From the NCBI GenBank assembly GCA_036346205.1, contig JARFJB010001492.1, positions 938,501 through 1,002,500 of the forward strand: a DNA stretch of 64,000 nt, given 5' to 3'. Below are positions 23,854-36,799 of the stretch, piece after piece (position 1 is the first letter of the stretch; the number at the start of each line of letters is the position of its first letter). Made by a program: the position numbers and the translations under genes. A model generated the notes under the pieces. The model was not told the origin of the DNA, did not search any database, and saw nothing but the letters and a program-made list of their open reading frames with translations. The DNA is from Vesta saturnalis. Its lineage: Eukaryota; Arthropoda; Insecta; Coleoptera; Lampyridae.

Positions 23854-25514
23854 TTAAAAAAAGTAATACCAAATTTTATAAATTTTAATCAGAATATTCA
23901 TCACATATACGTCGCATATTGTCCTGCTATGTAATTCTAAACATAAATACTTATTACATTTTTGACATAAATACGAAGAAAAGGTTTTTTTTTTGTTAGA
24001 GTCATAGCATTGTTGGCATGTTTTTCGTTTCTTGGTAACGCCTGAAGGTTCAGCTTTCGATGAAGTTTGGCTTGCTTCCGAATGTGTTTCGAGCTGCTTG
24101 TATTTCTTCAATATTATCTTGATTTCCCTTGGCAAATTTGCTAACTGCTCTGTTTTCTTTAGTTGTTCATCTAATAGCGATAGCCTCAACTTTTGTAAAT
24201 AATCTCTTCGTGAACAGAATTCGTTCTTATTGCCCAAAAAAATGACCCGGGAATTAACACCCCCTACAGTTAGCAAATAAAAGAATATGACCATAGGCCA
24301 TCTTTTGATAGATCTACTAACATTATATGTAGCACAAGGCTCGTCAAGGATATCAACGACTGATTTTGTAGCATTATAAAATTTAATTATTCCGGCTTTT
24401 TTTTATATCATCTGCTACTTCATTTGAGCTAACAAGCTTGACAAAAGTACAACTGTTTTTCCTTTTTTTTGGAACCTACGAAACCAAAGTTTCATTTTTT
24501 GAGTGTCCAAAAATGCCGTCACATTGATTGCGTTTCTTGGGTGATACAAAAGAAGGTGAAATTTCTCTTTTATTTTTACGAATCGTTCCCACGTAAGAAA
24601 GCTTTTTATTTTCCAAATTTTTTACCAATTTCAAACTTATTATTACATCGGCAGCAGAATTGCTTTGTTTGAAAGCCCACTCCAGTTGTTGGCCATAATA
24701 AATTCCTTTATTAGCAGCGTAAAATAATTTAGCATCACTTAGAAAGAATATTTTTATGCCATACTTCTTTGGCTTGGATAGTATGTATTGCCTGAAACCA
24801 CATTTTCCCCGAAACCCAGACAGCGTTTCATCTATTCTGACATTCTGTCCAAGATGAAGTCTACAGTAAAGGCAGTATAAAGATCTCTAACTGCTGCTAA
24901 TTTATCAGTGGTACGACACATTTCTCTTGTTTCCTTATTATCAAACATCAAACATCTTATAAGAAATCTAAATTTTTTCTCAGACATAGCCATTCCAGCC
25001 TAGTCCATTACGTACACAAAAATCAGCTAAATGGCGATGTCCCCCTCAAAATACATCGGCTAGATATAGCAGCCCCACAAACACTTTTAGCTCAATTACA
25101 TCTGTTTATAAACAATTACGGACTCTTTGGAATTTTGCTCTTAAAGTTTCTATGTATTGATTTGTACAATCAACAATCATAGATAAAATACTTCCACTGA
25201 AAAAGAGATTCCAGCATTCAACTTCTGTTTTTGCATTCAATGCAGTTTGGCTAACAACGCCCGGTAGCTTTACCCATCTCATCCGAGTCAGCGTGGGAGG
25301 AATTTTGTCGCATCGAGTCCCATCTTTATCTAAGATGAATAGCCTCATGTATCCTAATATACATATATGCAAAATAATTTATATTTACATACCAAGAAAA
25401 CAGTTTTCCTGCGGTTCTTCATCTCCAGATTCATTATTGTCGATCTCGTGGTCCGTCTCGGAACCTGTTGATCTGGTTTCCACATAGTCCTCTGTCTATA
25501 TATCTTTTTACTCA
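23854..25514 (-). pseudogene. piggyBac-type transposase, broken
   Basis: From ATG at 25514 the minus strand starts MSKKIYRQRTMWKP. After an interruption it gives LPGVVSQTALNAKTEVECWN and LFFSGSILSMIVDCTNQYIE (~25270-25150), the start of the DDE_Tnp_1_7 fold. IDETLSGFRGKCGFRQYI (~24836) includes the first catalytic Asp, followed by SKPKKYGIKIF. SYVGTIRKNKREISPSF follows directly after LKLVKNL, so the segment normally carrying the second catalytic Asp (DNxFTS) is deleted. FYNATKSVVDILDEPCATY (~24380) keeps the third Asp. RWPMVIFFYLLTVGGVNSRV leads to a Cys-rich C-terminal finger (CQQCYDSNK..., CQKCNKYLCL). Several frameshifts and the lost catalytic segment make it inactive. A TTAACCTTCCGTTAGGCGCG sequence at 23700 may be the downstream end, but no matching partner was found. 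Confidence 0.85.
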
Positions 25515-25554
25515 TTTTTATCACTAAGAAATAGTACGCAGACAAAAACACTGG

Positions 25555-27775
25555 TCAAATAGACACTTAGCACTTGAAAATAAACAAAAACTAATAAAAG
25601 ACAGCTTAACTAAATACTTATCATGAAAAAAATATTACGGCTGATCCGAACCGTTTGGAACAAGAATAGTCGCATTGTATCACTCAGGTACAAAATCGAG
25701 CTCACCCGAAGTTTATTGAGAACTAAATATTTCCAGCTAAAGGTAAGCTGTAAATAAATCATAACATCGTGACCGATATACAAGTTGGAGTGCGTTAGAA
25801 AAATATAGTATCCCTTTCTTAGGTTACACATTAACTTATACAACAATAAAAACAGTAAAAATAAAATTCGAGGTGTTTAAATGGTCATCTGGATCTGGGA
25901 GTATGCAAACACTCGGTATAGCGTATTTACAATTATAACCAAGGTTGATCCTGTACCCGTTTGTCCACGCCCACATCTATACAAATATAAATATAATCAA
26001 CAAACAACAATGCTAATTCGCCCAAGTGATGAGGGAGGGAGCCCTGTACTGTCTTTTATTTCAGCAGATTTCAGCTTAATGAGCCCGCGTGCGAATGAGA
26101 TACCTTTGCAAGGCAATGCTTGCTTTTTAATACGTTACATAGGCTTGTAGAATTATTTGCTGCGAGCTTTAATTTACATTAAAATACCTACTTACGTTTT
26201 GAATATATATCCCTTTAATTGATCACAGACACAAAGGGTTAACATACGCGGTTTAACTTCAAAATGGTGACTGTTGTTTATATCTGAAAAACACATTAAA
26301 ACTAACACCCAAAAGAAAAAGACAAATTCGCGTTGGTTAGTTCAAAATAAAAATGTACATGCAAAAAAAAATTAAGGACAGACTGTTTACAATGAAGGTA
26401 TTTGAATCAATCAAATTGATCTGGCTCGACTAAAACTCTCATCGCAACTGCCTTCCCTTCAATAAAAGAAGCTCTAGCGGACATCTGGCTCTATACAAAC
26501 ATGTGTTTTTCTTTTCCTTTTCCAACCTTTACTCAAATACCAATTACGATATTAACAACCCGTAAATTATCATTCCTATTGCGGTAACAATTGCGATTTA
26601 AAAATGTTTATTACAATAATAACATTTTCGCGATCCGCTACCTACAATGTGTAATAATGGTGAAAGTTTTAATAAATTAAGGCGCATTACTACCTGTATC
26701 CAGACTTCAAAAACAATCCATCTACGTACAAGGTTAGTTACAAAGTACTCATTAAATGTAAATACACAACAAATGTTTTACAATTATCGGATTAATTTAC
26801 AAAATATAATATTTAGAGAATTTCATATGTTACATTTACTAATATTGTTGAAATTTATTAAATTCATATCACGACTAATAATCGAATAAATAAAATGACT
26901 TTCTAATATTGTTCTTTACTTTTTAATTTTTTAGTTAACCATTATTTTCTGAGGTGTTACATCCACCTGTAAAAAACCTTTTCTTTGAAGAGAAAGAAGT
27001 ATAAATTTTCCTGAAAGCAAACATTATTTTATGACTTAAAATTTTACTGAAATAATTTTAGTTCTGGGTTCTGAATAGCAAAAAATTAAATTTCGTGGTT
27101 GAGAAAAAATATAATACTGTTTCTAATTAGCAATACGAAATAGAAATGATTATATAAATAGACCATCGTATTTTACATCAAAACAAAAAAAAATGAGTTC
27201 ACAATAAACAGAAGTTTTAAATTATGTATCTCTGCTTCATTACCTCATTTTAAATTTTATATCGCCTGAAGGATTTTTATATATACATTAATTCACATTC
27301 AAAGTATATAGCTTTTAAATAACTGAACGTCCTTAATATTTAATATCAGTTTTATGTGCATATTAGCATTTTATGTTTTTAATTTTTTGTATTTCTTAAG
27401 AATCTTAAGGCTGCCTAATTAACAATGATTTAATTGATATGTTTCACTTTATTACGTTTTATAAAAAAACATTGTTAAACGAGCTCTAATGCACTTACCA
27501 ACACGTTTCGTACTCAATGTAATAACGTTAATGGAGTTTTTACTGTACCTGTAACAAAATTTAAATGTTAGTATTAACTTTATTATCGTTAAGGGATACA
27601 TAAAATTCTAAGTATCGTTAGTAATGGTGTAAATGATTAACAGTATATTCTAAGCATATATCAAACTTCAACATTGGACTATTAAAATTCCCATTGCGCT
27701 CGAAAAGTTTGAGGCCTATTATTTAGTCAAATAGAAAATGTAATGGTAATACATGGTAGTTTTTTTTAATGTTTA
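25555..27775. other. No gene recognised
   Basis: AT-rich DNA. Short frames at 25881-26150 and 26647-26889 show no recognisable domain, so I do not call them genes. Confidence 0.5.
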
Positions 27776-27905
27776 CCTGTGTCCGTGTGTCGGTGCACAC
27801 GGATGCCAGTTTGTGTGCGTACGTGTGTGTATGAGTATATGTGTGCGTACGTACGTGCGTGCGTGTGTATGTGGGGGTCGACGTGTGCCCGTGTGTGCGG
27901 ATGTA
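27776..27905. repeat. GTGTGCGTACG-type low-complexity tract
   Basis: Degenerate GT/CG-rich microsatellite just upstream of the repeat that hosts the Harbinger-like element. Confidence 0.8.
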
Positions 27906-28139
27906 CGTTATTATCCACGATAATTCCAGAATGACAACACACACGTACTTAAAATTCCGTACTTTAGCTTGTTTTCATTTCTTCTAGATCTGATTAGGTT
28001 TTGGGAGAAAGACCAGGCAGCCGGCTTATGGAGAAATGGATTCCGGTTAATTTGCCTTAATTTTTGGGATGTTGAAGATATCGACTTCATGAACAATAGT
28101 GCCCATGGGCACAATCAATCCTATGGCCAGTTTTCAATT

Positions 28140-28614
28140 TACAGGGTGATGAAGTTGAAAAATGGCCATTTTTTAAAACGTATTAAAATGTAATTTTCAT
28201 AATGTATTAAGGATTTTTTGCTGTAATAGTATTCTAATAACATCAAATAATATTGCTTTGTGTAGAAAAAGTATTATTTGATACAGGGTGATTCAAAAAT
28301 TACCAAAAAAATTGTTGATGCTGTGTATTCTACTTTACAGTAGGAATATGAAAATATTAATATTTGGTCTAAATTTACTTTAGTTGGACTTATTATAACA
28401 AGATATAAAAACATTTTATACAGGGTGAGTCAAAAGTTGATCGACTCTGCAGGTTATTTTACTACAATTTTATATATTTTGTAATAATACAAGTCAGTAG
28501 TAGACATTGAACCATTTTCAAAAATATATAATTTATGAATTAAATACAGGGTGATTCACAAGATATTTAAGGTAGAAAATTACGAAATTGATTTTTTTTG
28601 CGAATCACCCTGTA
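28140..28614 (+). repeat. Array of TACAGGGTGA motifs in the left arm
   Basis: TACAGGGTGA occurs at 28140, 28282, 28419 and 28545, spaced 142, 137 and 126 bp, and inverted (TCACCCTGTA) at 28605-28614. The right arm mirrors this near 33766, 33627, 33490 and 33368. The motif equals a TA plus CAGGGTG mariner-type end. The series may be stacked solo transposon ends captured by the element, or binding sites belonging to it. Confidence 0.65.
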
Positions 28615-29263
28615 ATTTAATATTTCCTCCGTTAATTTCTCTACTGTTTTCTTATTGTCTGTAGTTTGAGTTTGTTAGTCCCCTATAGAAGTTTTGCGAA
28701 GTTACTATGATCAGTTTTTTTATATCGACTTTGTGATGACAAGCCTGTCACAATGTATACGCTTATACCTGAGCTCATAAATGTTTTTATTTTATTTAAT
28801 CATTCATGATTTATGTCATTCTAACGTTATTTGTTTAAGGAAACAAATAATATGTAACATATAATATCAACAAATAATGTATTAATAGTGAGCCAAACCT
28901 CCGAAGACGCAAATATTATTAGAGAGCCAAATATCCGAAGACGCAAATATTATTATGTTATTTATCTACATACCTATCTGCAATTAGTTTGAATAAGTTA
29001 CTTATAGGTGTAATGTATCTAGATTATAAATAATCTCACCATTATAGAGGTAGGCGCGCTTTTTTTTTTAAGTGGTATCCCCAATAAGCCTAATCCACTT
29101 TAACCTGGGAAATGCAGGTCTATTGTAATGAAACATACAAATATATAAAATACTTTAAGAAACGAATATACTAACAAAATTAAGTACATGTGTAGAATTT
29201 AATCCAAGTCAAGAAAGAAGAAACAAACGAAATGAACTAAAGTTAGGTAGGCAATGAAAATAT

Positions 29264-31280
29264 TTAATTTTCTACAATTTCTGGACCATGATCAATATTT
29301 TCTGGCAGCATCCTTTCAGCTGCATCAGTAATTTTATTTAAGAGTTGAATATATGGATATCTCATATTTTGTTCATATCTAGCATAACCCAAAACCATAA
29401 TACACTGGCCACATGAGCACATGTTCCTAAAGTTCTAGCTCCCGACTTGCAAGTACAATAATAGTGAATTCTAAAGGTTGATGATCGACATTTTCGTCAA
29501 TCGTAAAAGATATTCACAACATATATTTACATATATTACGAAATCTGAGTACACTCGGATTCGTATAATGTTCGGATACTAATTCGTCAAATTGAAGAAT
29601 ATTGGTTTCTTCTCTTTGAAGTTTGTTTGAATATAACTTTTTGCCAAGTTTACATGATAAATTCCAGTCAGATGCTTTAAATAGTGTAAATCTAAACGGG
29701 GGAACTCATGAGCGTGCAAGTGATTTAATAAAACCCACTGACCGTCCCTTAAATGAAGATTTTCAGCTTCAACTCGTGCTTGCATAATATTTACTTCGTC
29801 CAAATTACCTAATATTTGTTCCGCCATTTGTATTGTACCGGGCATGGTTATTGGGGGATGGAATTTATTAATAAGAGCTTCAGCTATCTGATAATATTCG
29901 TTTAAATTAGCAGCATGGTGTATCGAAATAGTGTTCTTTAAAAACTTGAATATAGATTTCAAATGTCCATTACGAGATTCGACTATCCAACGTGTGGTTG
30001 TCATATATCGAGCAAAATTAGCATCACGTGTTTCTAATTGAGCCTGTCCTCTAACAAGAAGAGGGGGCATAAGACAGTTGATCCCATACTCTTGCAATAA
30101 CGGAACAGAATCTCGATATCCTATGTCTACAATTGCAATGTCCCCTTCTTGAAACCAAGCTCTCATTCCATTAATGTAATTGTTTAGTTCATACTGTAAA
30201 ATAGTGGCATCATTGTTTCGGAAGTCCGAAAAATATGGTAATAGCCAGAATGTACCCATCGGGGCGACTATCAATTCAAGTTTTACCAAATGCTGCATTT
30301 TATAATAGCAGTACGATTCTCTAAGTACTCTAAAATTAGCACTTTTTTCGAGTTTGTTATATGTACAGTCTATATACACTATGGCTTTGGGAATGTCAGG
30401 ATTAGGATTATACAGTATTTGTAAATCCAGAGGCATGTCTGTCTATATAGTTGGCTCTGGTGATTGCGTTAAATCCTATATTATATGGTACAAATCGTTG
30501 CATTAGACATAACCGCACCTTATTAATAACTAAACTAGTTACTTGTCGAGAAGGATATTGAAATATAACTTTTAAAAGATTATCTGATAAACAGTGTCTC
30601 ATTTTAGGAGAAAAGTTGTTAAGTATCTTCTTGTTATATTTACACGATTTCCATCTTGTTCAAAAAATTGCAGGTCTCATATAATTCGTTGAAATTATTT
30701 TTGAAATCGATGTTAACGATTTAAATTCCTCTTCTGTAAAGTTATCTATATCTTCATAGGTTCGACCATTATTACTGGTACCAGCTGTTCGAAGACACTG
30801 GAGAAATTGAAGTAGGTCATTTATTACGTATGGACGGTTAAGAGAACATAATCCACCTTGCAACATGTTCGAAAGAGTTCCGTCTTCGTTAATATGATGC
30901 TGACATATTCGTATTTAGTCAGGGACAACTATGTTTGAAACAATAAATATATTTACCCTACACTCAATAGAGAGCCTCCGAATATTTTCATTGGCATTAC
31001 ATATCATGCAAGCGTTGGACTTAGCTGGAAAAAGTACGTTGATTCTGAGACAATTGGGATTATTTTCCATGTCTCTGATGTCTACCAATATAACTTGAAA
31101 ACAATTAAAACATACCCTACTATTTCATCAATATTCAAAGGTGGTCTTTCAAAAGCTTCACGTCTCAAAATTGCAAGTTCTGCTGTAAAATGTTTTCTTC
31201 GTCATAGAGACGATTCATTTGTCGTCTATTATAATTTCTGTTACACACATAACAGTTTGCTCTATTTGCAAAAGCCATAA
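29264..31280 (-). pseudogene. Harbinger-like transposase with DDE_Tnp_4 domain and SWIM-type zinc finger
   Basis: From ATG at 31280 the minus strand begins MAFANRANCYVCNRNYNRR, a Cys-rich N-terminus. CMICNANENIRRLSIECR and a CQHH further on suggest a second zinc site. The core (30436-29579) is one open frame of 285 codons. Its presumed catalytic acidic residues are the Asp in VYIDCTY, the Asp in IVDIGYRD, and the Glu in RWIVESRNGHLK, the DDE pattern of PF13359-type transposases. The C-terminus reads HYYCTCKSGARTLGTCAHVA, fitting the SWIM pattern CxC...CxH, then ERMLPENIDHG and a stop at 29264. Breaks lie near 31170, 30900, 30605, 30440, 29570 and 29385. Some upstream ones could be tiny introns (for example GTAAAT...ATAG at about 30930-30957), but this is doubtful at such lengths. 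Confidence 0.75.
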
Positions 31281-31992
31281 TTAACACTTAAACATAAAGT
31301 TTAACCAACGTAAAAATTATTAATAAGAAACTGAACGAAACATTACATTAAATTATATTATATTTATTATATTACTTTTTACAACAATGTATTAGACAGT
31401 AGAAACATTTAAACAAAACACTTGTTAATAAGAAACACAAATGTTTTGTGCTAAGAAATTATTTTGACAGATACGTCAAAATAAGTAACAATTTGTTTTC
31501 ACAGCCTACACGATCGTTCATTGCAGTTAGGTTTTTCAGTATAAATTCATGGTATTTCGAATGACTATAAGGTCATAGTTTTTAAAAATTAAAGAAAATG
31601 GAGATAGGAAAGTTAAGCTCTTTTTACCCTTAGTCTACGATACAGGGTTATACAGGGAAATACAGAGTTATACAAGAAAATTCAGAATGATAAAAATCGG
31701 TAATCCAAGTTGTCTCAGAATTAACGTATCTACTTTTTCCAGCTAAATCCAATACTTGCATGATATGTTATGAAAATATTCGGAGGCTTTCTATTGAGTG
31801 TAGATATTTATTATTTCATAGTTGTCCCTGACTATGTACGAATGTGACAGCATCATCTTAACGAAGACGGAACTCTTTTGAACATGTTGCATGGTGGTTA
31901 CGTTCTCTTAACCGTCCATATGTAATAAATGATCTACTTTAATTTCTCTTGTTTTTGTTAGTATTCGTTCCTTAAAGTATTTATTTATATCA

Positions 31993-32774
31993 CAGGGTGG
32001 TCCAACTAAAACTTAACATCTCGATTTTCCGGCTTTAAAATGAAATCGCTCGGACCGTCGATTTTAGCTTGGAGGGACACTTTTTTCCTGATTGCAGCTT
32101 TGGCACTTCAACCCTCTAGCAGTAGGGTGAACCAACCCTAAAAGATAGAATGTACCAAGTATGGCACATTTTGAAAAGGTAATTTTATGAATTCAGCAAT
32201 TCTAACATTGTTGTAACAAATTCTGATTTTAGCGTCTCTTGAGTGAAAATAATCGTTACGTACCTAATTCAAAGAGTGACACCTCGTTTGAAAGCTATTT
32301 TTATTAGTAATTCAATGCAATAAATAAAAGTACCCCGAAATCACATTTATTATTAAAATAAGCTGAAAATCAAAAGTGTGATACTACAGCTACATGTTTA
32401 GCTCTTTAGTTGATTTTACTTATTAAATGTGATTTCTGGATACTTTTATTTATAGCATTGAATTACTAATAAAAACAGCTTTCAAATGAGGTGTCACAAT
32501 TTGAATTACGTAACGACTATTTTTCCCTCAAGAGGGCGCTAAAATCTGAATTTCGTTCAACATTATTAGTATTGCTGAATTCACAAAATTACCATTTCAA
32601 AATGTGCACACTTGGAACATTCTATCTTTTCGGTTGGTTCACCCACTACTAGAGGTTGAAGTGCCAATGCTGCAATCAGAAAAAGTGTCCCTCCAAACTA
32701 AAATCGACGGGTCCGATCGATTTTCCACATTATCATTATAAAGCCGGAAAATCGAGTTTTCGTTCGACCACCCT
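31993..32774. mobile_element. Foldback MITE (~780 bp, mariner-type ends)
   Basis: The left end CAGGGTGGTCCAACTAAAAC and the right end, its approximate reverse complement, bound a near-complete palindrome centred near 32385. TA follows the right end; the left flank is CA, probably a mutated TA. There is no coding capacity. It interrupts the right inverted arm of the Harbinger-like element, so it is younger than that element. Confidence 0.8.
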
Positions 32775-34504
32775 GTATTTGTTTGTTTCATTACAATAGA
32801 CCTGCATTTCCCAGGTTAAAGTGGATTAGGCTTATTGGGGATACCACTTAAAAAAAAGCGCGCCGGGAACTCTACCTCTATAGTGGTGAGATTACTTATA
32901 ATCTAGATACATTACACCTATAAGTAACTTATTCAAACTGATTGCAGATAGGTATGTAGATAAATAACATAATAATATTTGCGTCTTCGGATATTTGGCT
33001 CTCTAATAATATTTGCGTCTTCGGAGGTTTGGCTCACTATTAATACATTATTTGTTGATATTATAAGTTACATATTATTTGTTTCCTTAAACAAATAACG
33101 TTAGAATGACATAAATAATGAATGATTAAATAAAATAAAAACATTTATGAGCTCAGGTATAAGCGTATACATTGTGACAGGCTTGTCATCACAAAGTCGA
33201 TATAAAAAAACTGATCATAGTAACTTCGCAAAACTTCTATAGGGACTAACAAACTCAAATTACAGACAATAAGAAAAAGTAGAGAAATTAACGGAGGAAA
33301 TATTAAATTACAGGTTGATTCGCAAAAAATCAATTTTCGTAATTTTCTACCTTAAATATCTTGTGAATCACCCTGTATTTAATTTATAAATTATATATTT
33401 TTGAAAATGGTTCAATGTCGACTACTGACTTGTATTACAAAATATATAAAATTGAGTAAAATAACCTGCAGTCGATCAACTTTTGACTCACCCTGTATAA
33501 AATGTTTTATATCTTGTTATAATAAGTCCAACTAAAGTAAATTCAGACCAAATATTAATATTTTCATATTCCTACTGTAAAGTAGAATACACAGCATCAA
33601 CAATTTTTTTGGTAATTTTTGAATCACCCTGTATCAAATAATACTTTTCTACAAAAGCAATATTATTTGATGTTATTACAATACTATTACAGCAAAAAAT
33701 CCTTAATACATTATGAAAATTACATTTTAAAACGTTTTAAAAAATGGCCATTTTTCAACTTCATCACCCTGTAAATTGAAAACTGGCCATAGGATTGAGT
33801 TGTGCCCATGAGCACTATTGGTCATGAAGTCGATATCTTCAACATTCCAAAAATTAAGGTAAATTAACGGAATCCATTTCTCCATAAGCCGGCTGCCTGG
33901 TCCTTTAGCAACAGAGAGGGGTTTTATAAACAGCAATTTTTGATTTTTTAACAAATATTTCAGTAAAAACTGCGGAAATACCGACATATAAACCTTAAAC
34001 ATATCGATTAGTTGTGTTCTATGTAATATTTTGATACAGCGTGTAATTTAACGGTAAAAATTCCTAAGCTAGAATTTAAGTTAGTTAAAATTTGTTCAAT
34101 ATCTGAATAACCATCACCTTTATAGAAAAATATGTAAATATATTTTTAAAAAAATAATCTTATTTATGAAGTATTTTAATGCGAGGGCAAAATGCATTAA
34201 AAACTAATTAAATAAGATTCTTAAACGAATTTTCAAGTTAGCATCTATACGTCTATTAACCTCTGTCTGCCATAAACTATTGTTTTTGTTTTCATAATGT
34301 TGCCTATTTTCGTTATGAACGTATTAAAAAGGAGGTTGCAGAATTATCTTAAGAAAATTATTATTAAAATTATTTCATTTATTTTAATTTCCACTTTGTA
34401 GGTTGGAAGGTCGTGTGTTGCTCCACTCCAGATATTTGCAAGATGAAGAACTAAAATCACACTGGATTTGGCTATGCCAATTTCGAAAGTTTTTCTAATT
34501 TCCT

Positions 34505-35190
34505 TTTCAACGTAACCTTCATAACTAGAAGTTACAACCAAACTTGTCATAATCATGTAAGATTTTGTACTTTGTTGTATTGTGGGCCTATCTGACAAAA
34601 ATGCAAGCATGTAGTCTAGATAAACAAATTTTCTTTTCAACGTAACCTTCATAACTAGAAGTTACAACCAAAAACCACCACCAGTTTATTTTCTTTTACT
34701 TTACAATCACAATAACAAATTCAAATACCTAGAACTAAACATTAATTTACAAAATTAAAAACAAATATTTACTTTTCCATAGTATTCAATTGACTACGAC
34801 TTGAGGTTTATACGTTTTAATTAATGTCCATTTCCTTTAAACAAAGTTGTTGTTATTTGATGTAGGAAATTGGTATAAATAGCGCGTCTCTTTATGTTAA
34901 TTTGCAGTAATTTACAAACGGTTTCCCAAATACACCAAAACTTCCACTCGTATGAGTTGGTTAATAAATCGGATTAAATATATTAACCCGTAACCGTCTG
35001 AATTAATTTTTTGGAAAATAATGCTGAAAAATGTTGATTTAGATTTAATTTAGACATAGTATACTGAAATTGCAGTTACAGCTATCTTGGTTTTTGAAAA
35101 AATGACCGTTACCATGTGGTAACGCCAGGCGCTTAAGGATTCATGACAAAAATGCAAGCGTGTAGTTTAGATAAACAAATTTTTGGTAAT
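34505..35190 (+). repeat. Local direct duplications
   Basis: CAACGTAACCTTCATAACTA and following bases occur at about 34508 and again at 34638. TGACAAAAATGCAAGCRTGT and following bases occur at about 34592 and again at 35145. The second pair brackets the left end of the piggyBac element (TTAA at 34983). Confidence 0.6.
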
Positions 35191-36298
35191 TTTTAATTTT
35201 TATTATTGTTACTAACAATACAATAATGCACTTCCGGTGAAAAATTCTCCCCTCAACGCCTTCCGCAAACAATAGACCTTACTGTTACTGTTATTTACCA
35301 CTCACAGCGAAATTTTGATTATTTCGATACCTTCTCCAAAAGCTCGCACTGCACCTCAGAGGTACGTTACCGCTTAGTTCTGGATATCTGCAACTAGATT
35401 AATTCGTTGTAGCCTGTAATTATCGTGTTACTGTTGCTGGATTCATTATAGTACCACGATACACCAACGTTACTATAATCTCTCTCTGACAACCCACCGA
35501 TTACTAGCTGCGGTTCAACAACTTGTGTAACAAGTACTCGCTTAAGGTCAGATCTGTGTTGTGTAATTGTCCATCGTCCCTCCATCTGCAATTTTAGTTA
35601 CCTTCATTTCATACATTGGTATATGTTTTGTAACCTATAAGAAAATTTACTTTAAGGTATTAAATTATCGTGTAACTACTTACTTTCCCAAATTAGTTCA
35701 TTATATGTATCACTTTACTTCCTCCCTTTTTGTAAATACATATTTTTTCGTCTATCTACCCTTGTGTTGTCGAACTCACTGATCAAACCAGCTGATCATA
35801 TAAAGTATAATTTTCGTATAAAGCATAGTTAACACGTATAAATATTAAAATACTTGTTACTGACGTTTTATTATGTTATTCAGATTAGTCACAATGAGAA
35901 TTTATTTATCTGTTACTTTTTTTTTGGCATATGTAAGTTTCCAACATCTTTAGTTTAGTTTCTTTTCCTTTTTTTTAATCTCTCTGAAGTTTAATTAATA
36001 ATTTTATAGAAATTTCTATTTATGAGTAAAATTATAATTTTTCTCTTATTTTATTTTTGTGAGGCTAGAACAATGTATTTTTGTGCGCATTATACAGATA
36101 TATTTATTAAGTTTTGTTTTTACCATTCGTGTTTTGCGAGGCCTATCCGAGCACTGGGTTTTATAATTTCATATCATGATTGTTGTTAATTTTTGTGGAC
36201 GCTTAATTTAGTCACTGCGTTGATTGTTCGCGCCACTAATTAGTTATATTTTGTTTGTGTTATTTTGCTTAATGTCACGTTAATTTTTATTTATTACT

Positions 36299-36540
36299 AG
36301 CCGTACCCGTCGCGCGTTGCTGCGGTTTCAGAATGGAGGGGGGCGATATTAAAATTTTGTGATACACGTGTCTCATACTTTTAATTGAAGGGTATGTTTA
36401 CCAATTTTCGAGTCAATCGACCCATAGAATAAAAAGTTTCACAAAAAAATTCAATCCCCATTTCACCCTGTTAGGGGTGGAATTTCGAAAAACCCTTTCT
36501 TAGTGGATACTTACACTTTACAAAGAACACCCTCGATCGA
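36299..36540 (+). repeat. Short interspersed repeat beginning TACTAGCCGTACCCG
   Basis: The sequence ACTAGCCGTACCCGTCGCGC, followed by a TTTACCAATTTTCGAGTCAA region and AATCCCCATTTCACCC, resembles a family of short repeats scattered in many arthropod genomes and often associated with RTE-like LINE ends. Assignment is from memory of the motif, not a search. Confidence 0.45.
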
Positions 36541-36733
36541 TAAATCCCGACCGATGCAGCTGTTAAATGACATTTGCGGCGCGCGAACTGTCAAACGCAC
36601 TAAGTTTAAATAGTCGTTGTTTTCTTAAATTTTCCAATTTTCGTAAGAACCTTCTATAAAGTATATAAAACTTAAAAAAAATCAATGAAATCTGTAAAGT
36701 CGTTCTCAAGTCATGGCGTGACCAAGGAAAATA

Positions 36734-36737
<4 letters not shown>

Positions 36738-36797
<60 letters not shown>
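36738..36797. repeat. (TA)n microsatellite
   Basis: About 60 bp of TA repeats. Confidence 0.95.

Positions 36798-36799
<2 letters not shown>

Larger units (their letters stand above)
28011..33904 (-). mobile_element. Harbinger/ISL2EU-like DNA transposon with ~1.1-kb terminal inverted repeats
   Basis: Both ends start GACCAGGCAGCCGGCTTATG (or its close variant) in opposite orientation. The inverted similarity continues from 28011 to about 29185 and from 33904 back to about 31950, the right arm being interrupted by a foldback MITE at 31993-32774. Possible AAAG-(G)ACC ends would leave a 2-bp AG duplication, but this is tentative. Within each arm are a 35-bp tandem duplication (28891-28960, mirrored near 32965-33040) and a series of TACAGGGTGA motifs. 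The transposase (29264-31280, minus) lies between the arms. A ~240-bp piece of its N-terminal coding region (30818-31070) is repeated inverted at 31695-31940. Confidence 0.75.
27945..34440 (+). repeat. Interspersed repeat split by the 28011-33904 insertion
   Basis: The pieces 27945-28010 and about 33905-34440 together correspond to the continuous copy at 5230-5840. This gives an empty-site comparison for the insertion between them. Confidence 0.55.

Noticed and set aside
25881..26150. 89-codon plus-strand frame as a host gene
   Set aside because: No recognisable domain, no splice or homology support, and a length common by chance.
23700..26240. Full piggyBac element from TTAA at 23700 to TTAA at about 26236
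   Set aside because: The two proposed ends (CCTTCCGTTAGG and CCCTTTGTGTCT) do not match each other well enough.
29579..30436. The 285-codon frame as a domesticated host gene (HARBI1-like)
   Set aside because: It lies between kilobase inverted repeats with broken up- and downstream coding parts, so an ordinary transposon copy is the simpler reading.
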